Positions 53,238-63,307 of a DNA stretch of 64,000 nucleotides are shown here, in pieces. The notes under the pieces were generated by a model. The model was not told where the DNA came from. It saw only the letters and a list, made by a program, of their open reading frames with translations, and ran no database searches. Each line of letters begins with the position of its first letter. The stretch's first letter is position 1. The stretch spans positions 1-64,000 of the forward strand of contig OZ037899.1 of assembly GCA_964035575.1 (NCBI GenBank). Direction: 5' to 3'. Made by a program: the position numbers and the translations under genes. Source of the stretch: Rhynchopus sp. YZ270_cl-10. Lineage: Eukaryota > Euglenozoa > Diplonemea > Diplonemida > Diplonemidae.

Positions 53238-53349
53238 GGCCAGTCTCTTTCGAAACTGGCCATGTTTTGACAAAGTTGTGTGAAGAATATAATCTTCATG
53301 CTTCCATACCAATGAAGTACAGAAACTGTAGCTTTAGAAATCGTTGGTT
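53238..53349 (-). ncRNA. Spliced-leader RNA gene, SL4/SL5 recombinant (unit B)
   Basis: Left flank matches SL4 (27181) and right flank matches SL5 (27711), so it is the product of recombination between two neighbouring SL genes with loss of ~420 bp. Exon 53310-53349 and all RNA features are intact. Confidence 0.92.
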
Positions 53350-53671
53350 GCCCTTTTTCTCTACAATGTTCTAGGTACCCACTTGTTCTGGGAAGCCTTC
53401 TGCCAATGTCTATAATACGGTTGCTTTTTCGTACCTGACATCTTGGTCACTGTGAAGGTTCTACATAAAAATATCCTTAAGTGTGATCCTACAGAAGGAT
53501 ATTCGACAGAGTCAACAGTGGCTTCTGAAGGGGAACAAGTGTCACAAATATGGTTTTGCAGGCGATATAAAAATGGGGTGCAGTAAGCACTTGTGTGTTA
53601 TGTCATGTGTGAATCGTGTGTGTTTTTGGGTTTGCTTCTTGTGCACAAGACGATCATGCTAACGTAAAAAA

Positions 53672-53785
53672 GGCCAGTCTCTTTCGAGACTGGCCATGTT
53701 TTGACAAAGTTGTGTGAGAAGAATATAATCTTCATGCTTCCATACCAATGAAGTACAGAAACTGTAGCTTTAGAAATCGTTGGTT
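53672..53785 (-). ncRNA. Spliced-leader RNA gene SL1 (unit C)
   Basis: Position counterpart of SL1, but with a fully paired GGCCAGTC/GACTGGCC hairpin, unlike A and B. Exon 53746-53785; promoter element CTGGGAAGCATG at 53824-53835, 39 nt upstream. Confidence 0.92.
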
Positions 53786-56560
53786 GCCTTTTTTCTCTAC
53801 AACGTTCTGAGTACAGACGTGTCCTGGGAAGCATGCCAGTAGTGTAAAAAATATGATGGTTTTTTTGTACCTAACATCTTGTACACTGAGAAGGTTCTGC
53901 ACAAGTGGAAGCCTATATAAGGATATTCATAAGAGTCAAAAGGGGCTTCTGAAGGGGTATATGGGTAGTATGAGCTCATATGAATCCATTAAAAGCGTCT
54001 ATGGCATGATCTAAGCATCACATAATTTCTGAAATCAATACCAACCACAATTTATGGCTATTTTTCCAGCAATAGCCGTATCATGGCTTATAACCATACC
54101 TAAGGATGTCCAATATGCTGGAAAAGTTAATAATCTTGGGTATATAGGGTTTTTGGGCACATTTGAGTCAATTGCGGGGTCTTACGATTTAATCTGAGCA
54201 TCACACATATCCTAATCACCTATATAATCGAAAAACACATACAAAATGACCTACATAGCCGTAAAATGACCCAAATGTGCATATTCGGGTTGAAATTTCA
54301 TTTTTTCGGAAAGTTTTTTTTTCTCAACAATTACATGGGTGAGTTCCGAGTACATTATGGGGTCGTAAGTTTTTATTCAAGCATCACACATTATGTAGAA
54401 TAATTTATGCCATACAATGTTACCAAAAAAAGTCGATTTTTGGTCACTTTTTCAAAAATATGAAAATTCGATTTTTGGGTACTAGATAGGTCTTTCCGGT
54501 GCAAAAACGACCGTTAAATGGATTCTCCGGGGTCCTAAGGCCCCAAAAATCACTTTTGGACACACGGGCAATATCCCAGTATACCCTAGGAAATTGGTGG
54601 GAACCCAAAAATTGGCCTCAAAATCCGACCAAAACCAAGGTTTCTGTAGAGGTACATGTGAACCTCATGTGTGTTCTGGAGACCCATTTTGTTTTTAAAA
54701 GTGAATCTAAATAGCCAAAAATTTAAAACTCTTGTAGCGCATTCGGAATAGAGGGGGTATTCGCGAAAACCTGTGCGAAACATTTATCAATTCAGGTCTG
54801 ACCCACATGGTCATGACCCCATATTTTGGGTGCGGAAAACACCCTATCTGTTGACCTACCGGCTTGTATGCCTGTATACCTGGTTGGGTCAACTTTTTGA
54901 AAATTTCCTGGGCCATATACCCTATTTGGGCCCCCTGAATCCATTGCGACATCGTTTTTTCACATCCGAGTGAAAACTAATATATAGGATAACCCATGGG
55001 TATGGGTACCTCGCTCAATACCCCTAAAATCAGTGCTTTTGAAAATGACCTTATGGAAAAATGTATCCAAAATATTGAAACATGTTCTCCTGGCATCTGC
55101 AACACGATATTTTGGGCCCCCTGGGCCCCGGGGGCCCTACGGGCCCCCATATTCGCGAAAAGTTGGGCATCCCAGCTAGTGGGTCGGTACTGGGTATACA
55201 AACATCCCCCCAAAAAGTGAGATTTTGACCCCCCAAAAATGGCCATTTTTTTACTCCCCGGGACCTTCTCAGGTGTGTATTCGGACCCTCTCGTGGTCTT
55301 AAACCGGATTTTTGGGGCCCCCACACCCTGGAATACCCCCCATAGTGTCGTTTTTTCACCCGCAGGGCCGATTTTTTAGAAAAAATTTGGTTTTTAAGGA
55401 ACAACATTTACCCTGCGACACCTTGAAAAACAGGTGATTTTTGCCTTTTTCAGTTGTGTGTGTGCAGTGCCGAATTCCCCAGGCTTGGTGAAAGTTGTGC
55501 CTCCAATACCCCTATGTGGGTTGGAAAAATCAAATAAAGATAAAATTTTGAGGCAGCCTGGGGGTGTGCTATGGTAAACAATTTGTGTGTGTAAAAATAC
55601 CCCTAAAAAACACCCTAAAAATGGCTGTTTTTCGCCTATTTTTGGGGGTCGCCTGAGCTATTTTTTTTATTGTTTTGGCTTTTCCTGGGACCTGAAAATA
55701 GGGTCCTGGGCCCAATATGTCCCAATGAGGCCATTGGAATATCGATTTTTTCCAGATATGGGCCTCCTAGACCGAAATTTTTGATTTTGGTGTTGCAAAA
55801 ATTTTCGAAAATCCTGAAAAGTGCCCAAAAACACGTAAAAACACGTGTATAGGCACACCCTATCGGCCCCCAGCATTGCCCAGGATTGTTGCAAATTTTC
55901 CCTGCATGGGGGCCCTCCGGGCCCCCTGGACCCATTGCGACCCGATTGGTTCACATTCCTGGAAAATTTGGTCCCTAAGACACATACGTGGTTAACATAC
56001 CCCTGAAAAACACCCTATTTTTGACCCTAAAAAACACCCTATTTTTGACCCTGAAAACATGATTTTAGCAAATAGGGCAACTAGTTTGGTGATCCAGCAA
56101 CCGACTCATGGGCCCAGTATGTCCAACAGGGCCATATGTTTGGTAAATTTTACCGGGGGCAAGGGGATGTACAAAAAAAAAGTGGATTTTTTACCTTAAA
56201 AAAATGGCTAAAAATAGGCCAAAAATGGCCATTTTTCGGCCATGTGACCCCCACAGCAACCCTATATAGACCCCCAAAAACCTAATATTTTTTTCCCAGC
56301 GATGTGTCCTGGGGGCCCTTCGGGCCCCCAGGACACATCGCAACCCCGTTTTTTCAAAAAGTTGGCCCTACGGGCCAACTTTTTGAGGTGGCCTGTAGGG
56401 TGACCCCTTCAAAAAGCTGGAACCCGGATTTTGGGGTCAGGGGTCCCTTTATGCACTTTTATGTATAAAAAAATGTCTGGGGCGAGAAAATGCAAATTTT
56501 TGCCTGCAAACACACTGCATACTACGACAGGACCATATTCCATCTTATCAGGAAAAATTT
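53786..56560. repeat. SL1 upstream region and spacer (unit C)
   Basis: Counterpart of 4747-7523, including a satellite monomer (~54069-54239) and the four hairpins. Ends at the fold-back junction. No gene. Confidence 0.75.
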
Positions 56561-56580
56561 CCTGATAAGATGGAATATGG
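56533..56580. repeat. Fold-back deletion junction
   Basis: A 48-bp inverted repeat (arms CCATATTCCATCTTATCAGG and its complement) joins spacer sequence (A 7523) to the middle of X1 (A 18233). Units A and B have only the left arm. Confidence 0.88.
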
Positions 56581-56778
56581 TGCCTGCGACGGACTACTCT
56601 CATATGATAGTAAATCCCGTACAATCTGTACAGAATATTACCATGACGATATTATTCTTACATTCGTGTAAACTAATCTTCCGATTGCGTTCTATTTCAC
56701 ACTTCAAATATTAGAACTGGATGTGGGGCTGCCAGTATACTGGTGGTCCCGATCCAGCACACAACGCAAGCACCCAAT
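56581..56778 (+). pseudogene. Structured RNA X1, 3' part only (unit C)
   Basis: Matches A 18233-18428; the 5' ~138 nt and the dyad promoter are deleted. A T8 run follows. Confidence 0.75.
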
Positions 56779-56896
56779 TTTTTTTGCCGCCCGTCCACAG
56801 TCCATGTGTGCACCAGTGACCACAAAACAAACCCATAAATAAAAGTTAGGCTGGAAAGTCTTGGGGACCATAAAAGGAAAGCTCAGAAAAAAACCT

Positions 56897-56968
56897 AGGC
56901 CGCTGTGGGGATTGAACCCACGACCCCATCATTACGGATGATGTGCTCTACCACTGAGCTAAACAGCC
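56897..56968 (-). tRNA. tRNA-Thr (CGT), unit C
   Basis: Same as 18534-18605, including C33. Confidence 0.93.
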
Positions 56969-57044
56969 ACATTTTAGGGAGCAAGGTGTGAAAGCTCTGA
57001 GAACCAATTTACACAGGAGAAACAAATCAGAAGAAAAAAAACTG

Positions 57045-57116
57045 TGGACCCTGAGAGGTTCGAACTCTCGGCCTCCCGTATGCGGAACGGGCGCTCTTCC
57101 ACTGAGCTAAGAGCCC
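57045..57116 (-). tRNA. tRNA-Ala (CGC), unit C
   Basis: Same as 18680-18751, including C33. Confidence 0.93.
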
Positions 57117-57192
57117 CACAATTATGATGATTCTTTAAAACAACAAGCTTTGGGCGAAAATAGTTTTAGATGATCACACAACGAAGAAAAAG

Positions 57193-57274
57193 TGACGAGG
57201 GTGAGGTTTGAACTCACGCCCCCGAAGAGACTACGACCTGAACGTAGCGCCTTAGACCACTCGGCCACCTCGCC
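57193..57274 (-). tRNA. tRNA-Leu (CAG), unit C
   Basis: Same as 18830-18911. Confidence 0.95.
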
Positions 57275-57395
57275 TTACTAGGCTTCTTCGTTAAAAATTT
57301 TTTCACCGTTGCGGAGGTGTGAAGGAAATTTTTGATGCGTGTTCTGTACATTTCAAAAGACCCCCTTCAAAGAAAAGAAGATGGAGAGAAAGCAT

Positions 57396-57468
57396 GGCGC
57401 TATAGCTCAGTGGTTAGAGCGCTCGCCCAGTAAGCGAGAGGTCGAGGGTTCGATCCCCTCTAGTGCCT
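57396..57468 (+). tRNA. tRNA-Thr (AGT), unit C
   Basis: Same as 19033-19105, including C33; flanks differ by a few bases. Confidence 0.94.
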
Positions 57469-57552
57469 TGTTTTTTGTTCGCTGTTCTATTTCTGGTTCG
57501 TTGTTAGGTCACAAGCAACCCGTTCACATGTTGTCCACCATTACTCAGTATT

Positions 57553-57672
57553 GGATTCGGCCATACTCTGGTGAATACACCTCATCCCGCCTGATTTGAG
57601 AAGTTAAGCACCAGCAGGCCTGGATAGTACTGGCGTGGGTGACCAGCTGGGAAGTCCGGGTGCTTGAATCCT
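57553..57672 (+). rRNA. 5S rRNA gene (unit C)
   Basis: Counterpart of 19190-19309, same sequence. Confidence 0.96.
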
Positions 57673-57712
57673 TTTTACTTTTTTTTTACTGAAGCAGAAA
57701 GTTGTTCTGGAT

Positions 57713-58345
57713 TGCTCACACAGGATCAAAAAGGCGAAAATGTCGGGAATATGTGCTATTTGGGTGCTCCTGAATGCATTATGAGGTTGGACGATTTGAT
57801 TGGAGCATCAGAAGTGCCCTAATCAAGGTGGCCAAAATGACCGTTTTTACCTGCTATTCCGCAACAGCCCAACTGGTCAAAAATGCGAAAACGTTGGGAA
57901 AACGGGTTGTTTGGATGCTCCTGAAGCCATTATGAGGTCGGAACCGCAAATTGGAGCATCACACATGTCCTAATCACTTACTCCCAGTGAAACACAGTAC
58001 ACATGGAATTTTCCGATTTTCCACCGGATATTCCGCAATAGCAAAATCGTCAAAAATGTGAAAATGTTGGGATAATGGGTCATTCGGATGCTCCTGAATT
58101 CATTATGAGGTTGTAACCGCAAATTAGAGCATCAGAAGTGTCCTAATCGAGGTGGCTAAAATGACCCAGCAAAATGTCATTTTCACCTCTATTCTGCAAT
58201 AGCCAGATCGTCAAAAATGGGAAACTAACGGGAAAATGGGATGTTTGGATGCTCCTGAATGCATTATGAGGTCAGAATCGCAAATTGGAGCATCACACGC
58301 ACCCTAATCACTTACTCCCCAGTAAAAAAAACACCATGTGTGGAA
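57713..58345 (+). repeat. Satellite-related repeat, type 2, ~4 units
   Basis: Longer array than at the counterpart A 19350-19560, with the same ATTATGAGGTC and TTGGAGCATCA boxes. No gene. Confidence 0.8.
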
Positions 58346-58382
58346 TGTACAGGGTTCCCCCTGCACAGCAAAAAGGCAATAA

Positions 58383-58464
58383 CGCGGACGGCAGGATTTG
58401 AACCTGCGCGGGCAGAGCCCAATGCATTTCGAGTGCACCTCCGTAACCACTTGGATACGTCCGC
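58383..58464 (-). tRNA. tRNA-Ser (CGA)
   Basis: 82 nt, long variable arm; acceptor GCGGACG/CGTCCGC, stem GTGCA/TGCAT, loop CTCGAAA. Unit C only. Confidence 0.94.
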
Positions 58465-58519
58465 TACTGTTCCTTTGCAACTTCTGGAGGAGTCATCGAA
58501 AGAACAGGCCATCCTCCAG

Positions 58520-58740
58520 TACAGGCCCGCAAAATTTGGCACAGAATGGGCCCAAAAAAACCAGCACAGAATGGAAACGAAAAACCAGCACAGAATGGAA
58601 TAGTCGGAGCCTTATAGCCGTGTTCCATTCTGTGCTGGCTTTTCGTTTCCATTCTGTGCTGGTTTTTCAGAAAATTTTTGATTTCCATTCTGTACTGGCT
58701 TTTCGTTTCCATTCTGTGCTGGCATTTTGACTGAGAAAAT
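58520..58740. repeat. CCATTCTGTGCTGG repeat cluster
   Basis: Seven copies of a 14-bp motif in both orientations with GAAACGAAAA spacers; the inverted halves can form a large hairpin around 58605-58625. Confidence 0.85.
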
Positions 58741-58782
58741 GATCCGAAATTCAATACCCGGGTCAGGAGTTTTTTTTCCTCT

Positions 58783-58981
58783 CCTAACAAATCCTTAAGG
58801 AAAAGTGAATTATGGATTGCTCAGGATTCCGCAGCCATTCCATTCTGTGCTGGTGTTTCAAAAAAGTACACTTTTTCGTTACGAACCAAAAAGTGCACTT
58901 TTCTGAAACACCAGCACAGAATGGAATAGCTGGGGAATCCTTAGCAATCCATAATTCACTTTTCCCTAAGGATTTGCTAGG
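58783..58981. repeat. Palindrome P1
   Basis: About 95-bp imperfect arms carrying GTGAATTATGGATT, CCATTCCATTCTGTGCTGG and AGTGCAC. Loop orientation is GTTACGAACC. Confidence 0.85.
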
Positions 58982-59168
58982 GGAAAAGTGAATTATGGAT
59001 CCTTAAGGATTCCCCAGCCATTCCATTCTGTGCTGGTGATTCAGAAAAGTGCACTTTTTTGGTTCGTAACGAAAAAGTGCACTTTTCTGAAACACCAGCA
59101 CAGAATGGAATGGCTGGGAACTCCTTAGCAATCCATAATTCACTTTTCCTTAAGGATTTGCTAAGGGA
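58975..59168. repeat. Palindrome P2
   Basis: Same arms as P1, sharing a border with it, but the loop is in the opposite orientation (GGTTCGTAAC). Confidence 0.85.
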
Positions 59169-59171
59169 AAC

Positions 59172-59262
59172 AAAAACTGCTGGTTCTGGGGTTTGAACCT
59201 CCGACCACCAATTTCATACAGTGCACGGAACCTGTGTAGTACTCACTTGGATACTTTGTCTT
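59172..59262 (-). pseudogene. tRNA-like sequence T1
   Basis: Has a TATCCAAGTGAGTA A-box-like segment, as in the Ser genes, and GGAGGTTCAAACCCCAG B-box, but no good cloverleaf. T5 follows. Probably a tRNA-derived repeat. Confidence 0.55.
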
Positions 59263-59280
59263 GCATAAGGATTTTCACTA

Positions 59281-59372
59281 AGGCGGACTAAGTGTCCCAG
59301 TGTGTAGCACACAGATTCCAAACATAAGAGTTTCTTCGGTGTCGTAGGTTCAAACCCCAGAACCAGCAGTTT
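59281..59372 (+). pseudogene. tRNA-like sequence T2
   Basis: GTGTCCCAGTGTGTAGCAC and GTAGGTTCAAACCCCAG boxes; same AACCAGCAG-T5 end as T1, in opposite orientation. Confidence 0.55.
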
Positions 59373-59617
59373 TTGTTTCCCCTAACAAATCCTTAGGGAA
59401 AAGTGAATTATGGATTGCTAAGGATTTCCCAGCCATTCCATTCTGTGCTGGTGATTCAGAAAAGTGCACTTTTTTGGTTCGTAACGAAAAAGTGCACTTT
59501 TCTGAAACACCAGCACAGAATGGAATGGCTGGGAAATCCTTAGCAATCCATAATTCACTTTTCCTTAAGGATTTGTTAGGGGAAACAAAAACTGCTGCTT
59601 CTGGGGTTTGAACCTCC
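59350..59617. repeat. Palindrome P3
   Basis: About 268 bp. Arms extend through the P1/P2 core into the 3' ends of T2 and T3, so two tRNA-like ends face each other across it. Confidence 0.85.
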
Positions 59618-59690
59618 GACCACTGGGAAAATAGAATGTGAACAACCCTTGTGGTGCCCACTTGGATGCTTCGTCAGCAATAAGGATTTC
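59587..59690 (-). pseudogene. tRNA-like sequence T3
   Basis: GGAGGTTCAAACCCCAGAAG B-box region and an upstream CATCCAAGTGGGC A-box-like segment. Confidence 0.5.
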
Positions 59691-59699
59691 CATTAAAGT

Positions 59700-59791
59700 A
59701 GAGATAGTGTCCTAGTGGTTACCACACAGGTTCCGCACACTACATATTACTACTGGTCGGAGGTTCAAACCCCAGAGGGTGCAGTTTTTGT
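59700..59791 (+). pseudogene. tRNA-like sequence T4
   Basis: GTGTCCTAGTGGTTACCAC A-box and GGAGGTTCAAACCCCAG B-box, T5 after GGTGCAG. Confidence 0.55.
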
Positions 59792-59802
59792 TGTTCGTGT
59801 GG

Positions 59803-60125
59803 TTAATAAGCTGGCTGGTGCGGGTGCACGGGACCCTGCTGGTTCTAGGTTGCGTTATCTGGCTGGTGGTTGTGCGGGTTTGCGGGTTGACGGGTGCGCG
59901 GGTTTGCGGTCCCTAGCTGGTTCGTGTGGTCGATAAGCTGGCTCTTGGGTGCGGGTGTGCGGGAACCTACTGGTTCTAGGTTGCGTTATCTGGCTGGTGG
60001 TTGTGCGGGTTTGCGGGTTGACGGGTGCGCGGGTTTGCGGTCCCTAGCTGGTTCGTGTGGTTGTGCGGGTGCGCGGGGTTCGGGCAGCGTTATCTGGTTC
60101 TAGGTTGTGTTAACTGGCTGGTGTA
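59803..60125 (+). repeat. GC-rich block with TGCGGGTT motifs
   Basis: Two copies of a 131-bp segment (around 59841 and 59972), each with GTGCGGGTTTGCGGGTTGAC and GTGCGCGGGTTTGCGG. These are short versions of the 8-bp array at 1-4482. Confidence 0.75.
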
Positions 60126-60249
60126 GGTGAAACTTTTTGTCATTTTCAGGTTAGACAAAGTTTTGGCCTGAAAAATTTTCTCAAAAATCTTGCTCTGTGA
60201 AAAAAAAAATTTTTTGTGTAGAAAAATTTTTTTTGGCCTGTAAGTGGGT

Positions 60250-60325
60250 CAAGTCTGAGTCCGTCCATTCTGTGCTGGTTTTTGGGTCACCATTCTGTGC
60301 TGGATTCCACCATTCTGTACTGGTG
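60250..60325 (+). repeat. Three CCATTCTGTNCTGG motifs
   Basis: Direct copies near 60265, 60290 and 60311, last members of the 58520-59580 family. Confidence 0.75.
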
Positions 60326-60378
60326 AGTCGCCAAAGAACAGGAGGAATGAACATGAATCACAGAACAAAAAAAGGCTT

Positions 60379-60451
60379 TGCTCCCGGCGGGGTTTGAACC
60401 CGCGATCCCAGGCTCATAAGACCTGTGCCTTAACCACTAGGCCACGAGAGC
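60379..60451 (-). tRNA. tRNA-Ile (TAT)
   Basis: Acceptor GCTCTCG/CGGGAGC, stem CAGGT/GCCTG, loop CTTATGA, T-arm GCGGG-TTCAAAC-CCCGC. Unit C only. Confidence 0.9.
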
Positions 60452-60477
60452 GTCGAGCCCTTTTATCCCTTGATAAG

Positions 60478-60548
60478 GCGACCGTGGTCTAGTGGCATGA
60501 TGGACCCCTCCCAAGGGTTCGACCCGGGTTCGATTCCCGGCGGTCGCA
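60478..60548 (+). tRNA. tRNA-Gly (CCC)
   Basis: 71 nt; acceptor GCGACCG/CGGTCGC, stem GACCC/GGGTT, loop CTCCCAA. Confidence 0.93.
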
Positions 60549-60598
60549 CAGGCTTTTTTAAGCTGGGCATGTAGAAAACATCGTTGGAAGTAATTAGA

Positions 60599-60671
60599 AG
60601 CAGAGTGGCGCAGTGGTCAGCGCGGTGGGCTCATAACCCACAGGTCATAGGATCGAAACCTATCTCTGCTA
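60599..60671 (+). tRNA. Initiator tRNA-Met (CAT)
   Basis: AGCAGAG/CTCTGCT acceptor with A1:U72, GTGGG/CCCAC anticodon stem, loop CTCATAA, T-loop ATCGAAA (A54, A60), all eukaryotic initiator marks. U33 is normal here. Confidence 0.95.
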
Positions 60672-60755
60672 GATAACCTTTTTGACCTGAAAAAAATTTT
60701 TTGCACACCAAAAAAAAAGTTGGTCAGACCCTTGCCAACATCTCACTAAGTTTGG

Positions 60756-60828
60756 GCAGCTATCGTCTAGTGGTTAGGACGTCCGCCTTACACGCGGAAG
60801 ATCGCTGGTTCAATCCCAGCTAGTTGTA
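60756..60828 (+). tRNA. tRNA-Val (TAC)
   Basis: Acceptor GCAGCTA/TAGTTGT with G1:U72, stem TCCGC/GCGGA, loop CTTACAC. Confidence 0.94.
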
Positions 60829-60919
60829 CTTTTCATTTTTGAATTTCCTTCACAATTTTTACAGGTGGTGTTGACTGTGAAGGGACACTTCCTTAAAACA
60901 AGAAAAGAATATGAAACAA

Positions 60920-60992
60920 GCCCCATTGGCGCAATGGATAGCGCGTTGGACTTCTAATCCAAAGGTTGTGGGTTCGAGTCCCACATGGGGTA
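60920..60992 (+). tRNA. tRNA-Arg (TCT)
   Basis: Acceptor GCCCCAT/ATGGGGT, stem TTGGA/TCCAA, loop CTTCTAA. Confidence 0.95.
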
Positions 60993-61080
60993 ATTCTTTT
61001 CTTTGTTTTTTATTTTTCAGATTCGGTGTGATTGAAGACTTTCTCTGGACGCATTCATTTTAAAAACAGGCTCCATTGTA

Positions 61081-61152
61081 TCCTCGGTAGTATAGAGGTC
61101 AGTATTTCCGCCTGTCACGCGGAAGACCCGGGTTCAATTCCCGGCCGGGGAA
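61081..61152 (+). tRNA. tRNA-Asp (GTC), unit C
   Basis: Same as 19576-19647; homology with the A tRNA block resumes just before it. Confidence 0.95.
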
Positions 61153-61254
61153 CTCTTTTTATGTGTTGTGTTTTCTTCTGTTTTTCCTTTTGCTCCGTTT
61201 TGGTTGTCCTTTCTCACCGTTCTCATTTCATTTCTAATATAAATCTGTTGGCAA

Positions 61255-61336
61255 GGCAGGATGGCCGAGAGGTCTAAGGCGGAGGACTCAAGTTCCTTTC
61301 TCTTCGGAGGCGTGGGTTCAAACCCCACTCCTGTCA
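61255..61336 (+). tRNA. tRNA-Leu (CAA), unit C
   Basis: Same as 19750-19831. Confidence 0.94.
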
Positions 61337-61443
61337 CACTTTTTTCCTTCTGTTGTCCAGAATCAATTTTTCAAGGAATCAGTTTTTTCACAATTTGTTT
61401 TTTCTGACAAAAAATTTGTGACACAAAATCTCGAAAAAAAGAG

Positions 61444-61515
61444 GGGCTCAGCAGGGAATCGAACCCTGGACCTCTCGCACCCAAAGCGAGAATCATGCCA
61501 CTAGACCACTAAGCC
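61444..61515 (-). tRNA. tRNA-Pro (TGG), unit C
   Basis: Same as 19939-20010. Confidence 0.95.
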
Positions 61516-61638
61516 TTCGTTTTGTACCCATATTCCCATTTTCTTCTGTCCAAAATTTTTTTTTTATTTTGACACAGTTTTGGGTTCTGGGTGGTGAATG
61601 CACACACCATCTCGTTTCTATGAACCATATAAATGTCA

Positions 61639-61712
61639 GCACCTATGGTCTAGTTGGTTATGACGCCTCGTTAACACCGAGGAGGTCTCCGGTTCAAACC
61701 CGGATAGGTGTA
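61639..61712 (+). tRNA. tRNA-Val (AAC), unit C
   Basis: Same as 20132-20205. Confidence 0.95.
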
Positions 61713-62307
61713 CACTTCTTTTTGTGTGTTTGTTTTTTGGCCTTGTGTTGTCCATTTTTTTTGGGGTGAGCGCACATCCGCAAACACGTGTCATAATGCT
61801 AACGTTTGCGGCTGTGCTACTCTGCCTATTTTTTTGGATTTGGTGAAAAATGGTACCAAAATCAAATCCCGGAGCGATCAGTTTTTGTTGCCGGAAGCAC
61901 ATGTGGAAATGGGTGGGAATTCCTTAACATTTCCGCATGTGCTTCCTTTTCAGTCCTTTCCATCTCGAACGAACTTTGATCAGTGGGAACATGAAACAGA
62001 CTGACAGGTTACATAGCGTCTCAGCTCAACCTGATTGCAGGCCAAAAAATAATTTTCGGCCAAAATTTTTTTTAAGTTTTTGTTGCCAGAAGCCATATGC
62101 TGAAACTTTGCACAGCACACAGTGAGCTGTGCGCCCACAACGGAGGGCCTGTTCTGTGCGCCCACAATGGGGGGTGTTCTGTGCGCCCGACATACCAAAA
62201 AATTTTCGTCCAAAAAATTGGGATGTAGTAGCACAGCGCACTTTTCCAATGTAGTAGCACAGCACACCTTGAAAATTGTTATTAGAGTTGAGGGGAAAAA
62301 AGAGAAG

Positions 62308-62324
62308 TGCCTCCACCTGGGATT

Positions 62325-62373
<49 letters not shown>

Positions 62374-62380
62374 AAGAGGC
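62308..62380 (-). tRNA. tRNA-Phe (GAA), unit C
   Basis: Same as 20862-20934. Confidence 0.94.
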
Positions 62381-62458
62381 CTTGTTTTAGGGTATGCATA
62401 TTTTTTACACGGCCAACATTTTTTGAACAGGTCAAAGTCAAAGTAGTAGAAAAAGTAT

Positions 62459-62531
62459 TGGTCGTGACAGGGCTCGAACCTGGGACCGTTGGCTTATTAG
62501 ACCAATGCTCTACCGACTGAGCTACACGACC
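62459..62531 (-). tRNA. tRNA-Ile (AAT), unit C
   Basis: Same as 21013-21085; last gene shared with the A tRNA block. Confidence 0.95.
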
Positions 62532-62624
62532 GACAATAATGACGAAAGGAATTGCCTACCTGGGGTGCACACTATTTTTTTCTATTTTGCACAAAACTGT
62601 ATTTGCATGACCTCCTCGTACCAA

Positions 62625-63235
62625 TGCTCCGCAACAGCAAAATGGTCAAAAATGCAAAAATGTTGGGAAAATGGGTTATTTGGGTGCTCCTGAATCCATT
62701 ATGAGGTTAAACGATGTGATTAGAGCATCAGAAGTATCCTGATCGAGTTGACGAAAATGACCCTATTGTACTGCCATTCCACAAAGGAAAAAATGGTCAA
62801 AAAGGCGAAAACGTTGGGAAAATGGGTTGGATTTAGGCGCTCCTGAACGCATTATGAGGTCAGAACCGCAAATTGGAGCACCAGAAGTGCCCTAATCGAG
62901 TTGGCGAAAATGACCCACTAAAATGACTTTTGTGCCACCATGCCACGAATGGCAAAATGTTCAAAAATGTGAAAATATTGGGAAAACGGGTTATTCGGCT
63001 GCTCATGAAGCCATTATGAGGTCAGAATCGCCAATTGGAGCATCAGAAGTGTCCTGATAGAGTTGGTTAAAATGACCCAGTAAAATGCCTATTGTACTGC
63101 TATTGCGCAATAGCAAAATGCTCAAAAATGTGAAAACGTTGGGAAAATGGGTCATTTGGATGCTCCTGAACGCATTATGAGGTCAGACTCGCCAATTGGA
63201 CCATCACACACATCCTCATCGCAGGCACTGCACAA
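62625..63235 (+). repeat. Satellite-related repeat, type 2, ~4 units
   Basis: Counterpart of 21165-21715, extended. Beyond it C has different tRNA genes from A. Confidence 0.8.
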
Positions 63236-63307
63236 TGATGTCAGTTCATATTTTTGTGTGTTTGACTGGCCCAACCAAAAAATAATCAACAAAATATTGC
63301 AAAAAAA

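Larger units (their letters stand above)
27881..53518 (+). repeat. Tandem unit B (25.6 kb)
   Basis: Second copy. Length equals unit A plus 2,662 bp (a 2,784-bp insertion at 49742-52525 replacing 122 bp) minus ~422 bp (loss of one SL gene between the counterparts of 27181 and 27711). Up to 49741 the offset from A is 23,398. Between the insertion and the SL deletion it is 26,060. Confidence 0.97.
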
